Shown here piece by piece: positions 32,909-42,694 of a DNA stretch of 64,000 nucleotides. Numbering within the stretch: position 1 is the stretch's first letter; each line of letters starts with the position of its first letter. The notes beneath the pieces were generated by a model. That model saw only the letters and a list, made by a program, of their open reading frames with translations. It did no database searches and was not told the DNA's origin. The position numbers and the translations under genes are program-made. The stretch is from Solimicrobium silvestre. GTDB lineage: Bacteria > Pseudomonadota > Gammaproteobacteria > Burkholderiales > Burkholderiaceae_D. Location of the stretch: assembly GCF_002976435.1 (NCBI RefSeq), contig NZ_PUGF01000004.1, positions 186,001 to 250,000 of the forward strand, given 5' to 3'.

Positions 32909-32934
32909 GGAACCCTCTCTTTCGAGAGGATTCC
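32909..32934 (-). other. GNRA-capped hairpin in the rplL-rpoB spacer
   Basis: As minus-strand RNA, GGAATCCTCTC and GAGAGGGTTCC (32909-32934) form an 11-bp stem with one G-U pair, closed by a GAAA tetraloop. On the plus strand the same position would be a mismatch. In E. coli this spacer contains an attenuator and an RNase III site, so a comparable role is plausible. Confidence 0.6.
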
Positions 32935-32944
32935 AACTTTACTA

Positions 32945-32968
32945 TTTGACGAATAAATATCCGTCAAA
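32945..32968 (-). other. small hairpin after rplL
   Basis: TTTGACG (32945-32951) pairs with CGTCAAA (32962-32968) around an AT-rich loop, 12 bases past the rplL stop. It precedes the GNRA hairpin and may act with it to limit read-through into rpoB. Confidence 0.4.
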
Positions 32969-32979
32969 CACCAGCACGA

Positions 32980-33351
32980 TTACTTAATTTCTGCTTTCGC
33001 GCCAGCTTCTTCCAATTTCTTCTTAGCTGCATCAGCATCTGCTTTAGAAACGGCTTCTTTAACTGCTTTTGGTGCGCCATCAACTACGTCTTTAGCTTCT
33101 TTCAAGCCTAAACCAGTCAATTCACGAACTGCTTTAATAACGCCAACTTTGTTCGCGCCAATTTCAGTCAGAATTACGTTGAATTCTGTTTGCTCTTCAG
33201 CTGCTGCGGCACCGCCAGCTGCTGGACCAGCAACTGCCATTGCAGCAGCTGAAACACCAAATTTTTCTTCGAAAGCTTTAACTAAGTCGTTCAGATCCAT
33301 TACGGACATCGCGCCTACTGCTTCCAAGATATCGTCTTTGCTAATTGCCAT
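32980..33351 (-). CDS. rplL: 50S ribosomal protein L7/L12
   Basis: The 123-residue stalk protein recruits and stimulates translational GTPases. It has the N-terminal dimerisation helices, an Ala/Gly-rich hinge ([11 protein letters not shown]) and the C-terminal domain [21 protein letters not shown]. It follows rplJ by about 60 bases. Confidence 0.98.
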   Translation of the reverse strand: MAISKDDILEAVGAMSVMDLNDLVKAFEEKFGVSAAAMAVAGPAAGGAAAAEEQTEFNVILTEIGANKVGVIKAVRELTGLGLKEAKDVVDGAPKAVKEAVSKADADAAKKKLEEAGAKAEIK

Positions 33352-33410
33352 TTGAAACTCCTAAATTTTTTCAGTAATTACATCTATTCGGTATTTGACG
33401 GGAATCCGTA

Positions 33411-33962
33411 TTACTCAGCTGCTGCTTCAGTAGCCGCTACTTCGGCAACTTCTGCAACTGGTGCTGGTGGTAATTCAGATACCTTTTTGGCTGACAATGC
33501 AGCCAAGCCACGAGCAAAACCAGAAACCGGTGCCAGCATAACGCCCAACAACTGCGCCAACAGGACTTCACGGCTTGGAATGCTTGCCAATGCAGCTACA
33601 CCGGCTTTATCCAGTGATTTACCTGCATAGTTACCAGCTTTAATAACTAGTTTGTCGTTGGTTTTTGAAAATTCAAATGTTACTTTTGCCGCAGCAACAG
33701 CATCATCAGAAATTGCATAAATCAACGGACCAGTCATTTCATTGCCCAAGCTGGCAAAAGCAGTACCTTCAACTGCGCGACGAGCTAATGTATTTTTCAA
33801 TACACGCAGGTATACGCCTTGGGCACGTGCTTTGGCGCGCAATTGCGTCAAATGACCGACCTGGATGCCACGATATTCGGCCACAACGATAGTCTGTGCC
33901 GTTGCTACTTTGGCAGAGACTTCAGCGACTACGGCCTTTTTGTCATTCAGATTGAGACTCAC
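33411..33962 (-). CDS. rplJ: 50S ribosomal protein L10
   Basis: L10 (183 residues) anchors the L7/L12 stalk on 23S rRNA and represses its own operon. The start is set at GTG 33962 ([18 protein letters not shown]) because GGAGG lies six bases upstream; the TTG two codons before has poor spacing. The C-terminus is Ala/Pro-rich ([19 protein letters not shown]). It lies downstream of a conserved leader. Confidence 0.96.
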   Translation of the reverse strand: MSLNLNDKKAVVAEVSAKVATAQTIVVAEYRGIQVGHLTQLRAKARAQGVYLRVLKNTLARRAVEGTAFASLGNEMTGPLIYAISDDAVAAAKVTFEFSKTNDKLVIKAGNYAGKSLDKAGVAALASIPSREVLLAQLLGVMLAPVSGFARGLAALSAKKVSELPPAPVAEVAEVAATEAAAE

Positions 33963-33968
33963 GGTCAA

Positions 33969-34180
33969 CCTCCAATTATGATGTTTGGAAAATTCCTCAC
34001 ATCGTTTCGAACACGGCGTCCGAAGTTAGGAGTCTCCGACTGTTTCCAGCCATGTAACTACAAAACTTGTTCGGGCCCACCATCTGCGCTGGGCACTCGA
34101 AGTAGTAAGATATAAATCAAACTACCCTAGTGATTACCTGAATCCCGAAGAATTCAGCCCAACGGTCTTTGATTGTCTGG
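33969..34180 (-). promoter_or_regulatory. ribosomal L10 leader (rplJ autoregulatory region)
   Basis: The minus-strand RNA carries ATCAAAGACCGTTGG (near 34162-34176), which matches the E. coli rplJ leader stretch ATCAAAGACCGTAGG, and CCCAGCGCAGATGGTG (near 34077-34093), resembling the second E. coli leader element. The E. coli leader binds L10(L7/L12)4 to repress translation. Similarity is by recall and eye. Confidence 0.65.
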
Positions 34181-34209
34181 ATGCAAAATACACCCAGCCC
34201 AAAGATTCG

Positions 34210-34232
34210 CCTTACGCTTTATCAGCGTAAGG
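34210..34232. other. hairpin between rplA and rplJ
   Basis: CCTTACGCT and AGCGTAAGG pair perfectly with a five-base loop just after the rplA stop. On the plus strand it is followed by GCTTTATTTTTT, but nothing is transcribed in that direction here; in the operon direction no U-run follows. It may be an attenuator or RNase site ahead of the L10 leader. Confidence 0.5.
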
Positions 34233-34242
34233 GCTTTATTTT

Positions 34243-34938
34243 TTAAGCAGCCAAGTTAATGTGATCAACCCGTACGCCTGCACCCATAGTGGATGACAGA
34301 GCAACACGGCGTAAATACACACCCTTGCTTGATGTTGGCTTAGCTTTTTGCAATGCTTCGATCAAGGCCATTAAGTTGGCTTTCAAATCTGCATCAGCGA
34401 AAGATTTACGACCGATAGTCGAGTGAATGATACCGGCCTTGTCAGTACGATATTGCACTTGACCTGCTTTAGCGTTTTTAACCGCTGTAGCAACGTCAGG
34501 AGTAACAGTACCAACTTTCGGATTTGGCATCAAACCACGTGGTCCCAAGATCTGACCTAATGTACCAACGATACGCATTGTGTCTGGAGAAGCGATAACG
34601 ATATCAAATGGCATGTCGCCAGCTTTGATACGCTCAGCCAAATCTTCCATACCTACAACGTCAGCACCGGCAGCTTTAGCTTGCTCCGCTTTTTCGCCTG
34701 TTGCAAATACCGCTACACGTACAGTACGACCTGTACCAGCTGGCAATACAACTGAACCGCGAACTACTTGGTCAGATTTCTTTGGATCAACACCTAATTG
34801 AATCGCTACGTCAAAAGATTCATTGAACTTGGCAGTTGCGCATTCACGAATCAAGGCAACAGCGTTGTCAAATGGATATACTTTTGTACGATCAATTTTT
34901 GATTTGATCAGTTTTGCGCGTTTAGATAACTTAGCCAT
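34243..34938 (-). CDS. rplA: 50S ribosomal protein L1
   Basis: L1 (231 residues) forms the mobile L1 stalk at the E site and represses rplKA translation in E. coli. It begins [15 protein letters not shown] and includes [15 protein letters not shown], the family signature. Its ATG overlaps the rplK stop (TAATG). Confidence 0.98.
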   Translation of the reverse strand: MAKLSKRAKLIKSKIDRTKVYPFDNAVALIRECATAKFNESFDVAIQLGVDPKKSDQVVRGSVVLPAGTGRTVRVAVFATGEKAEQAKAAGADVVGMEDLAERIKAGDMPFDIVIASPDTMRIVGTLGQILGPRGLMPNPKVGTVTPDVATAVKNAKAGQVQYRTDKAGIIHSTIGRKSFADADLKANLMALIEALQKAKPTSSKGVYLRRVALSSTMGAGVRVDHINLAA

Positions 34939-35369
34939 TACACACCCTCTACCGTGATGCCCATCGAACGTGCTGAACCGGCGATAGTACGCACTGCTGC
35001 GTCCATATCTGCGGCGGTCAAATCTGCGCGTTTCAATGTTGCGATTTCTTCAGCTTGCGCACGAGTGAGCTTGCCTACTTTATCTGTATGTGGCTTTGGT
35101 GAGCCTTTAGTGATACCAGCTGCTTTCTTAATCAAATAAGTTGCAGGAGGCGTTTTCATTACGAATGTAAACGACTTATCTGCAAAGGCAGTGATAACTA
35201 CTGGAATCGGCATACCTGGCTCAACACCTTGAGTCTGCGCATTAAATGCTTTACAGAATTCCATGATGTTCAAACCACGTTGACCCAATGCAGGGCCGAT
35301 TGGTGGGGATGGATTTGCTTTACCAGCTGGAACTTGCAGCTTGATAAAACCTATAATTTTCTTTGCCAT
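34938..35369 (-). CDS. rplK: 50S ribosomal protein L11
   Basis: L11 (143 residues) is at the GTPase-associated centre with L10 and the L7/L12 stalk and is needed for RelA activation. It begins [23 protein letters not shown] and includes [19 protein letters not shown]. The proline-rich N-terminal PPIGPALG that binds thiostrepton is present. It overlaps rplA by one base. Confidence 0.98.
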   Translation of the reverse strand: MAKKIIGFIKLQVPAGKANPSPPIGPALGQRGLNIMEFCKAFNAQTQGVEPGMPIPVVITAFADKSFTFVMKTPPATYLIKKAAGITKGSPKPHTDKVGKLTRAQAEEIATLKRADLTAADMDAAVRTIAGSARSMGITVEGV

Positions 35370-35528
35370 GATGGCTCCTTCTTAAGTTGAGTGTTAGCGC
35401 CCACTATGATCTTTATCTAATACATCAGCTAAATCTCAAGCCAGCTCCTCCGTTGTGCTGATTTCTTGCAGTTACTTTCAACTCCAAGCGCCACAGCTGA
35501 CGTCTTACTTATTTCTAAACTTTTATCT

Positions 35529-36116
35529 TTAAACTTTTTCGACTTGGCTGAAATCCAGTTCAACTGGAGTAGCACGGCCGAAAATAGTTACTGTTACACG
35601 AACTTTAGACTTCTCATAATTAACCTCTTCAACGTTACCGTTGAAATCAGTAAATGGACCATCTTTAATACGAATAACTTCACCAATTTCATACAAGACT
35701 TTAGGACGTGGTTTTTCAACGCCTTCTTGTACTTGCTGCATAATTTTTGCGACTTCGTGCGGTGCAATTGGCGTCGGCTTATTGGATTTTCCACCAATAA
35801 AACCAGTAACTTTACTGGTATTTTTAACCAAATGCCAAGTGTCGTCCGTCATTTCCATTTCAACGAAAACATAACCGGGAAATAAACGACGCTCCGTTAC
35901 CGCTTTTTGACCATTCTTTACTTCAACAACTTCTTCGCTTGGAACCAATATTTGACCAAACTTGTCTTGCATGCCAGCACGTTCAATACGCTCGGTCAGC
36001 GCGCGCTGCACACTCTTCTCCATACCGGAGTAAGCATGTACCACATACCAACGCATATTCCCAGTTGGCGTTACCGCTGCAACTGGGTCATTTGTACTCG
36101 AGAGATTTTCACTCAT
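35529..36116 (-). CDS. nusG: transcription termination/antitermination factor NusG
   Basis: NusG (195 residues) has the NGN domain ([32 protein letters not shown]) that binds RNA polymerase and a C-terminal KOW domain ([18 protein letters not shown]) that binds Rho or S10. The start directly abuts the secE stop. A 159-base spacer separates it from rplK. Confidence 0.98.
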   Translation of the reverse strand: MSENLSSTNDPVAAVTPTGNMRWYVVHAYSGMEKSVQRALTERIERAGMQDKFGQILVPSEEVVEVKNGQKAVTERRLFPGYVFVEMEMTDDTWHLVKNTSKVTGFIGGKSNKPTPIAPHEVAKIMQQVQEGVEKPRPKVLYEIGEVIRIKDGPFTDFNGNVEEVNYEKSKVRVTVTIFGRATPVELDFSQVEKV

Positions 36117-36497
36117 TTATTTTTTCCAGCCCAGAATTAAGTCATACAAGACAAATTCTAAAATTTTATCCGTGCCCCATAAAAATAGCGCCATCACTAA
36201 TACAAAGCCAAATACCACGGCAGTGATTTGCCCGGCTTCTTTACGTGTAGGCCAGACTACTTTTTTAGTTTCACGTACTGCTTCTTTACCAAAAGTCAAA
36301 AAACTTTGACCAGGCTCAGAGGTCCACACAAAAGCAATTGCCACCAATAATCCAACAACTAACGCAGCGATGCGCAAAGCTGATTGATCAGATAGCACAA
36401 AAAAACCAACCACGCCTGCTACTGCAGCAATAACTGCCAGGGTGATTTTTAACTTATCGCTTGATGTGCTGACAGTTTGCACAGAATTGTTTGACAT
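36117..36497 (-). CDS. secE: protein translocase subunit SecE
   Basis: SecE (126 residues) stabilises SecY. The start is ATG 36497 (MSNNSVQTVSTSSDK); the longer frame to 36638 runs through tRNA-Trp and is not coding. Two N-terminal hydrophobic segments are followed by the conserved FGKEAVRETKKVVWPTRKEA region and a third segment, the three-helix form of proteobacteria. Confidence 0.96.
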   Translation of the reverse strand: MSNNSVQTVSTSSDKLKITLAVIAAVAGVVGFFVLSDQSALRIAALVVGLLVAIAFVWTSEPGQSFLTFGKEAVRETKKVVWPTRKEAGQITAVVFGFVLVMALFLWGTDKILEFVLYDLILGWKK

Positions 36498-36535
36498 ACT
36501 TATATTTATCTTTCGATGCCCTGCTAGCATGATGG

Positions 36536-36611
36536 TGGCAGGGGCGGAGGGAATCGAACCCCCAACCTTCGGTTTTGGAGACCGACGCTCTGCCAATTGA
36601 GCTACACCCCT
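36536..36611 (-). tRNA. tRNA-Trp (CCA anticodon)
   Basis: A 76-base cloverleaf read on the minus strand: acceptor AGGGG/CCCCT, D-arm AGCTCAATTGGCAGAGC, anticodon loop CTCCAAA (CCA), TpsiC loop GGTTCGATTCC and encoded CCA end. It lies between tufB and secE, as in E. coli. Confidence 0.97.
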
Positions 36612-36697
36612 AAACTGAACTTTTTCGACATCCACCAAGCTTTAACTACTTGGCGAATGCCGTACTTTACCAACTAACTACAATTACTTGACAATAT

Positions 36698-37888
36698 TTA
36701 AGCAATAATTTTTGCAACAACACCAGCACCAACAGTACGACCACCTTCACGAATAGCGAAGCGCAAGCCTTCTTCCATCGCGATCGGGTTGATCAGTTTT
36801 ACTGTGATCGATACGTTGTCACCAGGCATAACCATTTCTTTGTCTGCTGGCAATTCGATCGAACCAGTTACGTCCGTTGTACGGAAGTAGAACTGTGGAC
36901 GATAGTTGTTAAAGAATGGAGTATGACGACCACCTTCATCTTTAGACAATACGTAGATTTCACCAGTGAAATGATTGTGCGGCTTGATCGTGCCTGGCTT
37001 TGCCAACACTTGACCACGCTGAACGTCTTCACGCTTAGTACCGCGCAACAATACACCAACGTTGTCGCCTGCTTGACCTTGGTCTAACAATTTACGGAAC
37101 ATTTCAACACCAGTACATGTTGTCACTGCCGTGTCGGTGATACCGATGATTTCTAACGATTCGCCAACTTTAACGATACCGCGTTCGATACGACCAGTTA
37201 CCACTGTACCGCGACCTGAGATCGAGAATACGTCTTCGACTGGCAACAAGAATGCACCGTCAACAGCGCGTTCTGGTGTTGGGATGTAAGTATCCAACGC
37301 TTCAGCCAATTTCATGATGGCTTCTTCGCCCAATGGACCTTTGTCGCCTTCAAGTGCTAATTTAGCGGAACCTTGAATGATTGGCAGATCGTCCCCTGGG
37401 AAGTCATATTTCGACAACAACTCACGCACTTCCATTTCAACCAATTCCAACAACTCAGCGTCATCAACCATGTCGCATTTGTTCAGGAATACGATGATGT
37501 ATGGAACACCAACTTGACGTGCCAACAGGATGTGTTCACGTGTTTGCGGCATTGGACCATCGGCTGCGGAGCAAACCAGAATAGCGCCGTCCATTTGTGC
37601 TGCACCAGTAATCATGTTTTTAACATAATCAGCATGGCCTGGGCAATCTACGTGAGCGTAGTGACGTACTGCTGTTTCGTATTCAACGTGGGAGGTATTA
37701 ATCGTAATACCACGCGCTTTTTCTTCTGGCGCGTTATCAATTTGGGAGTAGTCTTTTGCTTCGCCGCCAAATTTCTTCGACAATACAGTAGCGATCGCTG
37801 CTGTTAATGTGGTTTTACCATGATCAACGTGGCCAATTGTACCCACATTCACGTGTGGCTTAGTCCGCTCAAACTTGCTTTTTGCCAT
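36698..37888 (-). CDS. tufB: elongation factor Tu (copy B)
   Basis: The 396-residue protein is identical to the copy at 12344-13534. The two genes show no difference across their last 849 coding bases; all differences are silent and concentrate in the first third, including several within the first 60 bases. It lies in the tRNA-tufB-secE-nusG unit, as in E. coli, and is expected to be co-transcribed with the tRNAs from 38380-38408. Confidence 0.99.
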   Translation of the reverse strand: MAKSKFERTKPHVNVGTIGHVDHGKTTLTAAIATVLSKKFGGEAKDYSQIDNAPEEKARGITINTSHVEYETAVRHYAHVDCPGHADYVKNMITGAAQMDGAILVCSAADGPMPQTREHILLARQVGVPYIIVFLNKCDMVDDAELLELVEMEVRELLSKYDFPGDDLPIIQGSAKLALEGDKGPLGEEAIMKLAEALDTYIPTPERAVDGAFLLPVEDVFSISGRGTVVTGRIERGIVKVGESLEIIGITDTAVTTCTGVEMFRKLLDQGQAGDNVGVLLRGTKREDVQRGQVLAKPGTIKPHNHFTGEIYVLSKDEGGRHTPFFNNYRPQFYFRTTDVTGSIELPADKEMVMPGDNVSITVKLINPIAMEEGLRFAIREGGRTVGAGVVAKIIA

Positions 37889-38013
37889 TTTTGACTCCTA
37901 ACGATTTTGATGAGAATGTCTAGACACACGCCAGACTGTCAAACTGAGATTGTTGTTTTCTTGCGATTGCTTATTACGAATACTACAGATTACTTTAATT
38001 GAGACTTATTCTT

Positions 38014-38089
<76 letters not shown>

Positions 38090-38158
38090 TTTGTTTCTGC
38101 ATGACCCAGCACTCAATAGCACTTAGTTATTAACCAGTCAGTACACAAACTTAAAAAT

Positions 38159-38232
38159 TGGAGCGGGTGAAGGGAATCGAACCCTCGTCATAAGCTTGGA
38201 AGGCTTCAGCTCTACCATTAAGCTACACCCGC
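38159..38232 (-). tRNA. tRNA-Gly (TCC anticodon)
   Basis: A 74-base cloverleaf: acceptor GCGGGTG/CACCCGC, anticodon loop CTTCCAA (TCC), TpsiC GGTTCGATTCC, encoded CCA. It is the second of three clustered tRNAs before tufB. Confidence 0.97.
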
Positions 38233-38280
38233 AAAGTTGGCTTGCGCCATATTCATAAGCTAATACGCTAATTCTACCTA

Positions 38281-38365
<85 letters not shown>

Positions 38366-38379
38366 ATAGGGAACCCCGA

Positions 38380-38408
38380 ATTATAGACATCTCGATTTCA
38401 CTCGTCAA
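38380..38408 (-). promoter_or_regulatory. strong sigma-70 promoter of the tRNA-tufB unit
   Basis: On the minus strand TTGACG (complement of 38403-38408) and TATAAT (complement of 38380-38385) are separated by exactly 17 bases. The start region downstream is C/G-rich (TCGGGGTTCCC), the discriminator expected of a stringently controlled stable-RNA promoter. Confidence 0.9.
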
Positions 38409-38471
38409 GCAACTGCTAGGATTTTTTTACACTATTTGAGAAAAAAGTCTAATTCAGTGGCTCGCAGCACA

Positions 38472-39701
38472 CTAAATTAATTTTTTTACATTTGAAAAAT
38501 GCTTCATTGCAATCAATAACGCCATTCCTTGCGCAAATGCAGCCATGAAAAATGGTGCTCCCAACAAAATATTTCCCTTGGGGAAATGCCCCACTTGCGC
38601 CAAAAGAGAAGTACCTAATAAGGTAGCGCAAACGCTCATAACACTTCCTAATGAAGATAACGACCCCATCACCGCGCCTTGCGATTTGGCATCCACCGCT
38701 TTGGAAAAAATAGCCTGGATTGCTGGTGCAGCGGCGTAGCCTAAAATATTGCAAGGGATTAATAAATACATTATCCAACCTTGCTGCGTCACTCCATACA
38801 TTATTAATACCAAACAAGATGAGCTCAATCCCCACATTGCCGTTTTTGCCTCACCTAAGCGCCTTATTACACCGCCTAATAAGAAGCCTTGCATGACAAC
38901 ACTACATACTCCGACCATGAACAAAGAAATTCCATTTTGCAAAGGTGTCCAGCCAAACCGCAATTCTGTTGAAAGCACCCATGTGGTTTGCATTGTGAAT
39001 TGAGCGAATAGACTAAAACCCATAGACCAAACCAATGCACCTACATTTTTCAGCTGTGTTAAGCCTTTTAAGTTATGCAGTGGATTTGCTCTAGTGAAAG
39101 AAAATGCGCGGCGATTGTTTAATGGTAGCGATTCTGGCAATGCAACGAGTCCATAGCTAAAATTACACAGCGAAACGATTGCTGCTAAATAGAAGGGATA
39201 TTGATAGTGCTGCTCGCCCAACAAGCCGCCCAACATGGGGCCACAAATAAAACCCATGCCAAACATGGCGCCGATCTTTCCCAGTGCCTTACCTCTGTTT
39301 TCTGGCTTGGATACATCTGCAATGTAAGCATTCGCTACCGCGATATTTCCAGCTGTCATACCGCCCATTGCGCGAATTACCAATAACCAGATTAACGAAG
39401 GTGCTTGCGTCATTAAGAAAAAATTCAGCCCTAGCCCCAATACACATATTAATAATATTGGGCGGCGACCGAAACGGTCACTAAGCGCACCTAACAGCGG
39501 CGCACAAAAAAATTGCATGATTGCGTATGCGGCAACAATAGCGCCATACCAATATGCTTGCTGATCCGGTTGCGGCGCAAACATGGCAACCATGCGCGGC
39601 AAAACTGGAATTATCAGACCTATCCCAAGAATGTCTAAAAAGACCGTAATTAAAACAAAACGGGAGTTGATAAGACTTGGTGGCTTTACTTCAGATGACA
39701 T
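38472..39701 (-). CDS. MFS transporter, TetA-like DHA1 group
   Basis: The 409-residue protein has about twelve hydrophobic segments. Segment 1 contains DILGIGLIIPVLP, the loop-2/3 motif is GALSDRFGRRP, and motif C is GFICGPMLGGLLGE, a drug:proton antiporter mark. Resemblance to Tet(A) is family-level only. No regulator is adjacent, so substrate and resistance role are unknown. A 106-base spacer separates it from the tRNA promoter region. Confidence 0.85.
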   Translation of the reverse strand: MSSEVKPPSLINSRFVLITVFLDILGIGLIIPVLPRMVAMFAPQPDQQAYWYGAIVAAYAIMQFFCAPLLGALSDRFGRRPILLICVLGLGLNFFLMTQAPSLIWLLVIRAMGGMTAGNIAVANAYIADVSKPENRGKALGKIGAMFGMGFICGPMLGGLLGEQHYQYPFYLAAIVSLCNFSYGLVALPESLPLNNRRAFSFTRANPLHNLKGLTQLKNVGALVWSMGFSLFAQFTMQTTWVLSTELRFGWTPLQNGISLFMVGVCSVVMQGFLLGGVIRRLGEAKTAMWGLSSSCLVLIMYGVTQQGWIMYLLIPCNILGYAAAPAIQAIFSKAVDAKSQGAVMGSLSSLGSVMSVCATLLGTSLLAQVGHFPKGNILLGAPFFMAAFAQGMALLIAMKHFSNVKKLI

Positions 39702-39847
39702 GACTATTTATTTCATGAGTTGGATTAGTTGCTGATTATAACTTCTCGCCTCTCATCCACACCCTCTAATCCAATCATCAATCAGCCATTTACAACCTTG
39801 TTGATATAGTTATAATGCAACAATGTTATTTTTAACGTAACCTGCAA

Positions 39848-40390
39848 ATGACACCCAAATCCAATCTGCGATCTTTAGTTTGCCTGAGTTTTGTAGTGCT
39901 GCTGCATGTTGTGATCATTTCCATGTGGCATCTAAGAAATAATTTCCACGACATAACTTCCTCTGAGCTGCGCTATTTGCAATATGTTTCAATAGCTCAA
40001 CCCAGACCCCGCCCAATTTCTACCCCTAACAACTCACCCACCGTTAAATCGCAACCAAACAAAACCACTAAGTCAGCAGTCAATACTGAATCCACAACTG
40101 CGCCAATAACTGAACCTCAAGCTATTTCTTCAACACCAAGCAATGAACCAAGATTAGATTTGGATGCTTTGCGCGCCAGTGCCGTGCAACAAGAATTGCA
40201 CAGGACTAGATCACCAATAGAAAAACAACAAGAAGCGAATTTAAAAAATCAAAGCTTGGAAGCTCGCGTAGAAGACGCTGCCAACAAAGCGCAGCGACCA
40301 GACTGCCGAACAGCCTATGCAGGTGGTGGCTTATTAGCACCCATTGGAATTGCCATCGATTTAATCCGCGATAAAGGCTGCAAATTTTAA
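39848..40390 (+). CDS. small membrane-anchored protein, function unknown
   Basis: The 180-residue product has one N-terminal hydrophobic helix (CLSFVVLLHVVIISMWH), then a long Pro/Ser/Thr-rich, charge-poor stretch, and ends with DCRTAYAGGGLLAPIGI and IDLIRDKGCKF, a two-cysteine terminal module. I recall similar C-termini in other Burkholderiales proteins with a TonB-like N-terminus but no known function. It converges with the yigZ-family gene and overlaps it by four bases. Confidence 0.7.
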   Translation: MTPKSNLRSLVCLSFVVLLHVVIISMWHLRNNFHDITSSELRYLQYVSIAQPRPRPISTPNNSPTVKSQPNKTTKSAVNTESTTAPITEPQAISSTPSNEPRLDLDALRASAVQQELHRTRSPIEKQQEANLKNQSLEARVEDAANKAQRPDCRTAYAGGGLLAPIGIAIDLIRDKGCKF

Positions 40391-40977
40391 GGTAGCTCGG
40401 TCACATTTTTCAATGCGCCGCGCAATGCATCAAATGCGGCCTGCTCAAACAATGCCGCCTGACTGAGCTTTATCTGCAAATGCAAAGTAACCAGTTCAGC
40501 ATAATCCACCGCTTGTACCGTCACCGCGAATTGCTCGCACAAACGGCGTAGATGCGATTCATCGGAAAATTGCACGGTAAAACTCCGAAGGCACATCACC
40601 TCAACCGCCACCAACTCTGCCAATTTACTGGCGTCCGATATTGCCTGACTATAGGCCCGCGCCAAACCGCCAGCACCCAACTTAATACCGCCCCAGTAAC
40701 GCACAACTACCGCCAACACATTCATCAATTCTTTATGAACCAACACGTTATACATCGGACGCGCTGCTGTGCCGGATGGTTCGCCATCATCATCCAGACC
40801 GGACTCTCCTTCACAAATCAACACCCAACAAATATGCACTGCATTGGGATGCTGCACACGCAACTCGGCCAGCTTGGCCCGTGCTTCTGTACGACTTGAA
40901 ACAGGGTAAAGCTGGCCGATAAATCGACTTTTTTTGATTTCGATTTCGGTGCTGACTGGCGCCGCTAATTGATACAT
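40387..40977 (-). CDS. yigZ: YigZ/IMPACT family protein
   Basis: The 196-residue protein has the N-terminal IMPACT (UPF0029) domain signature DDDGEPSGTAARP and VVVRYWGGIKLGAGGL, followed by a C-terminal ferredoxin-like DUF1949-type domain. In eukaryotes the relatives act in translational control; in bacteria the function is not established. It is next to ettA on the same strand. Confidence 0.93.
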   Translation of the reverse strand: MYQLAAPVSTEIEIKKSRFIGQLYPVSSRTEARAKLAELRVQHPNAVHICWVLICEGESGLDDDGEPSGTAARPMYNVLVHKELMNVLAVVVRYWGGIKLGAGGLARAYSQAISDASKLAELVAVEVMCLRSFTVQFSDESHLRRLCEQFAVTVQAVDYAELVTLHLQIKLSQAALFEQAAFDALRGALKNVTELP

Positions 40978-40992
40978 TTTTAAGGCGCCAGA

Positions 40993-42660
40993 TTACACCG
41001 CCAATGGTTTATAACGGATCCGACGTGGTTTCGCACCTTCTTCACCTAAGCGTTTTTTCTTATCGGCTTCGTATTCTTGATAGTTACCATCAAAGAAGGA
41101 AACTTGAGAATCACCTTCGAAAGCCAGTATATGCGTTGCGATACGATCCAGGAACCAGCGATCATGTGAAATAACCATGACGCTACCCGCAAACTCCAGC
41201 AACGCATCTTCCAAAGCACGCAAGGTTTCCACGTCCAGATCATTGGATGGTTCATCGAGCAATAACACGTTACCGCCTTGCAACAAGGTTTTAGCCAGAT
41301 GCAAACGACCGCGTTCACCACCCGATAAATTACCGACGATTTTTTGCTGATCGCCGCCTTTAAAATTGAAGCGCCCCAAGTAAGCACGGGAAGCCATTTC
41401 AAAACGACCCACAGTCAGGATATCAGCACCGCCGCACACATCTTCAAATACAGTTTTAGTATTGCCCAAGTCTTCACGGGTCTGATCCACCAGCGATACT
41501 TTAGCTGTTTGACCGACAGCAACTTCACCGCTGTCTGGCTGTTCACGACCAACGATCATTTTAAACAGCGTCGATTTACCAGCACCGTTGGGGCCGATAA
41601 TTCCGACAATAGCACCGGCCGGCACAGTAAAGCTTAAGTTATCGATCAGCAGACGATCACCAAATGATTTGGTGACGTTTTTAAATTCAATCACATCATT
41701 ACCCAAGCGCTCGGCGACCGGAATAAAAATTTCCTGGGTTTCATTACGCTTTTGGTATTCGTGTTCGGACAATTCATTAAACCGTGCCAAACGTGCCTTG
41801 CTCTTGGCTTGACGCGCTTTCGGGTTTTGACGTGACCATTCCAATTCTTTTTGCAGCGCTTTTTGACGTGCCGATTCGGTTGATTCTTCTTGCTTCAAGC
41901 GTGCTTGCTTTTGATCGAGCCAAGAACTGTAATTGCCTTTCCAAGGAATACCGTGACCGCGATCCAGCTCCAAAATCCATTCAGCGGCGTTATCCAGGAA
42001 ATAGCGATCATGGGTAATCGCCACAACTGTGCCTGGGAAGCGCAGTAAAAACTGCTCTAACCAATCCACTGATTCCGCATCCAAATGGTTGGTTGGCTCA
42101 TCGAGCAATAACATATCTGGCTTGGATAACAATAAACGGCACAACGCCACACGGCGTTTTTCTCCGCCTGACAACACGCCAATCTTGGCGTCCCAGGCTG
42201 GCAAGCGTAGTGCATCGGCAGCCATTTCCAACTGTAATTCCACATTGTCGCCAGACGCGGTAGAAATAATTGCTTCTAAACGCGCCTGCTCATTAGCCAG
42301 CGCATCAAAGTCGGCATCTTCTTCGCCATAAGCGGCATACACGGCTTCCAATTTGGCTTTAGCCGCAAACACTTCGCCCAAGGCACTTTCCACTGCTTCG
42401 CGTACCGTTTGCTCTGGGTCAAGCAATGGCTCCTGCGGCAAATAACCAATATTCAAATTCGGCATCGGCACTGCTTCACCTTGAATATCTTTATCAATAC
42501 CCGCCATAATTTTTAACAACGTTGACTTACCCGATCCATTCAAACCCAACACACCAATTTTGGCGCCCGGGAAAAACGACAGGGAAATATCTTTTAGAAT
42601 TTGACGTTTAGGTGGAACAATTTTTCCCACCTTATTCATGGTGAATACGTAATGTGCCAT
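40993..42660 (-). CDS. ettA: energy-dependent translational throttle protein EttA
   Basis: The 555-residue ABC-F protein has two ATPase domains: GLNGSGKST with LSGGEKRRVALCR and LLLDEPTNHLD, then GPNGAGKST with LSGGERGRLHLAK and LLLDEPSNDLD. The inter-domain linker is present (about residues 245-320). EttA binds the ribosomal E site and gates the first elongation step by the ATP/ADP ratio. It starts MAHYVFTMNKVGKIVPP as in other EttA proteins. Confidence 0.97.
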   Translation of the reverse strand: MAHYVFTMNKVGKIVPPKRQILKDISLSFFPGAKIGVLGLNGSGKSTLLKIMAGIDKDIQGEAVPMPNLNIGYLPQEPLLDPEQTVREAVESALGEVFAAKAKLEAVYAAYGEEDADFDALANEQARLEAIISTASGDNVELQLEMAADALRLPAWDAKIGVLSGGEKRRVALCRLLLSKPDMLLLDEPTNHLDAESVDWLEQFLLRFPGTVVAITHDRYFLDNAAEWILELDRGHGIPWKGNYSSWLDQKQARLKQEESTESARQKALQKELEWSRQNPKARQAKSKARLARFNELSEHEYQKRNETQEIFIPVAERLGNDVIEFKNVTKSFGDRLLIDNLSFTVPAGAIVGIIGPNGAGKSTLFKMIVGREQPDSGEVAVGQTAKVSLVDQTREDLGNTKTVFEDVCGGADILTVGRFEMASRAYLGRFNFKGGDQQKIVGNLSGGERGRLHLAKTLLQGGNVLLLDEPSNDLDVETLRALEDALLEFAGSVMVISHDRWFLDRIATHILAFEGDSQVSFFDGNYQEYEADKKKRLGEEGAKPRRIRYKPLAV

Positions 42661-42694
42661 TCGCTGTTTCCTCTTTAAATATACTAAAAATAGG

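Noticed and set aside
36498-36638. N-terminal extension of SecE to residue 173
   Set aside because: It translates through the tRNA-Trp gene; ATG 36497 fits the family.
12344-37888. Second tuf copy as an assembly error
   Set aside because: The copies sit in different, well-formed contexts and have scattered silent differences.
38472-39701. Tetracycline resistance gene
   Set aside because: Only family-level similarity; there is no TetR neighbour and the substrate is unknown.
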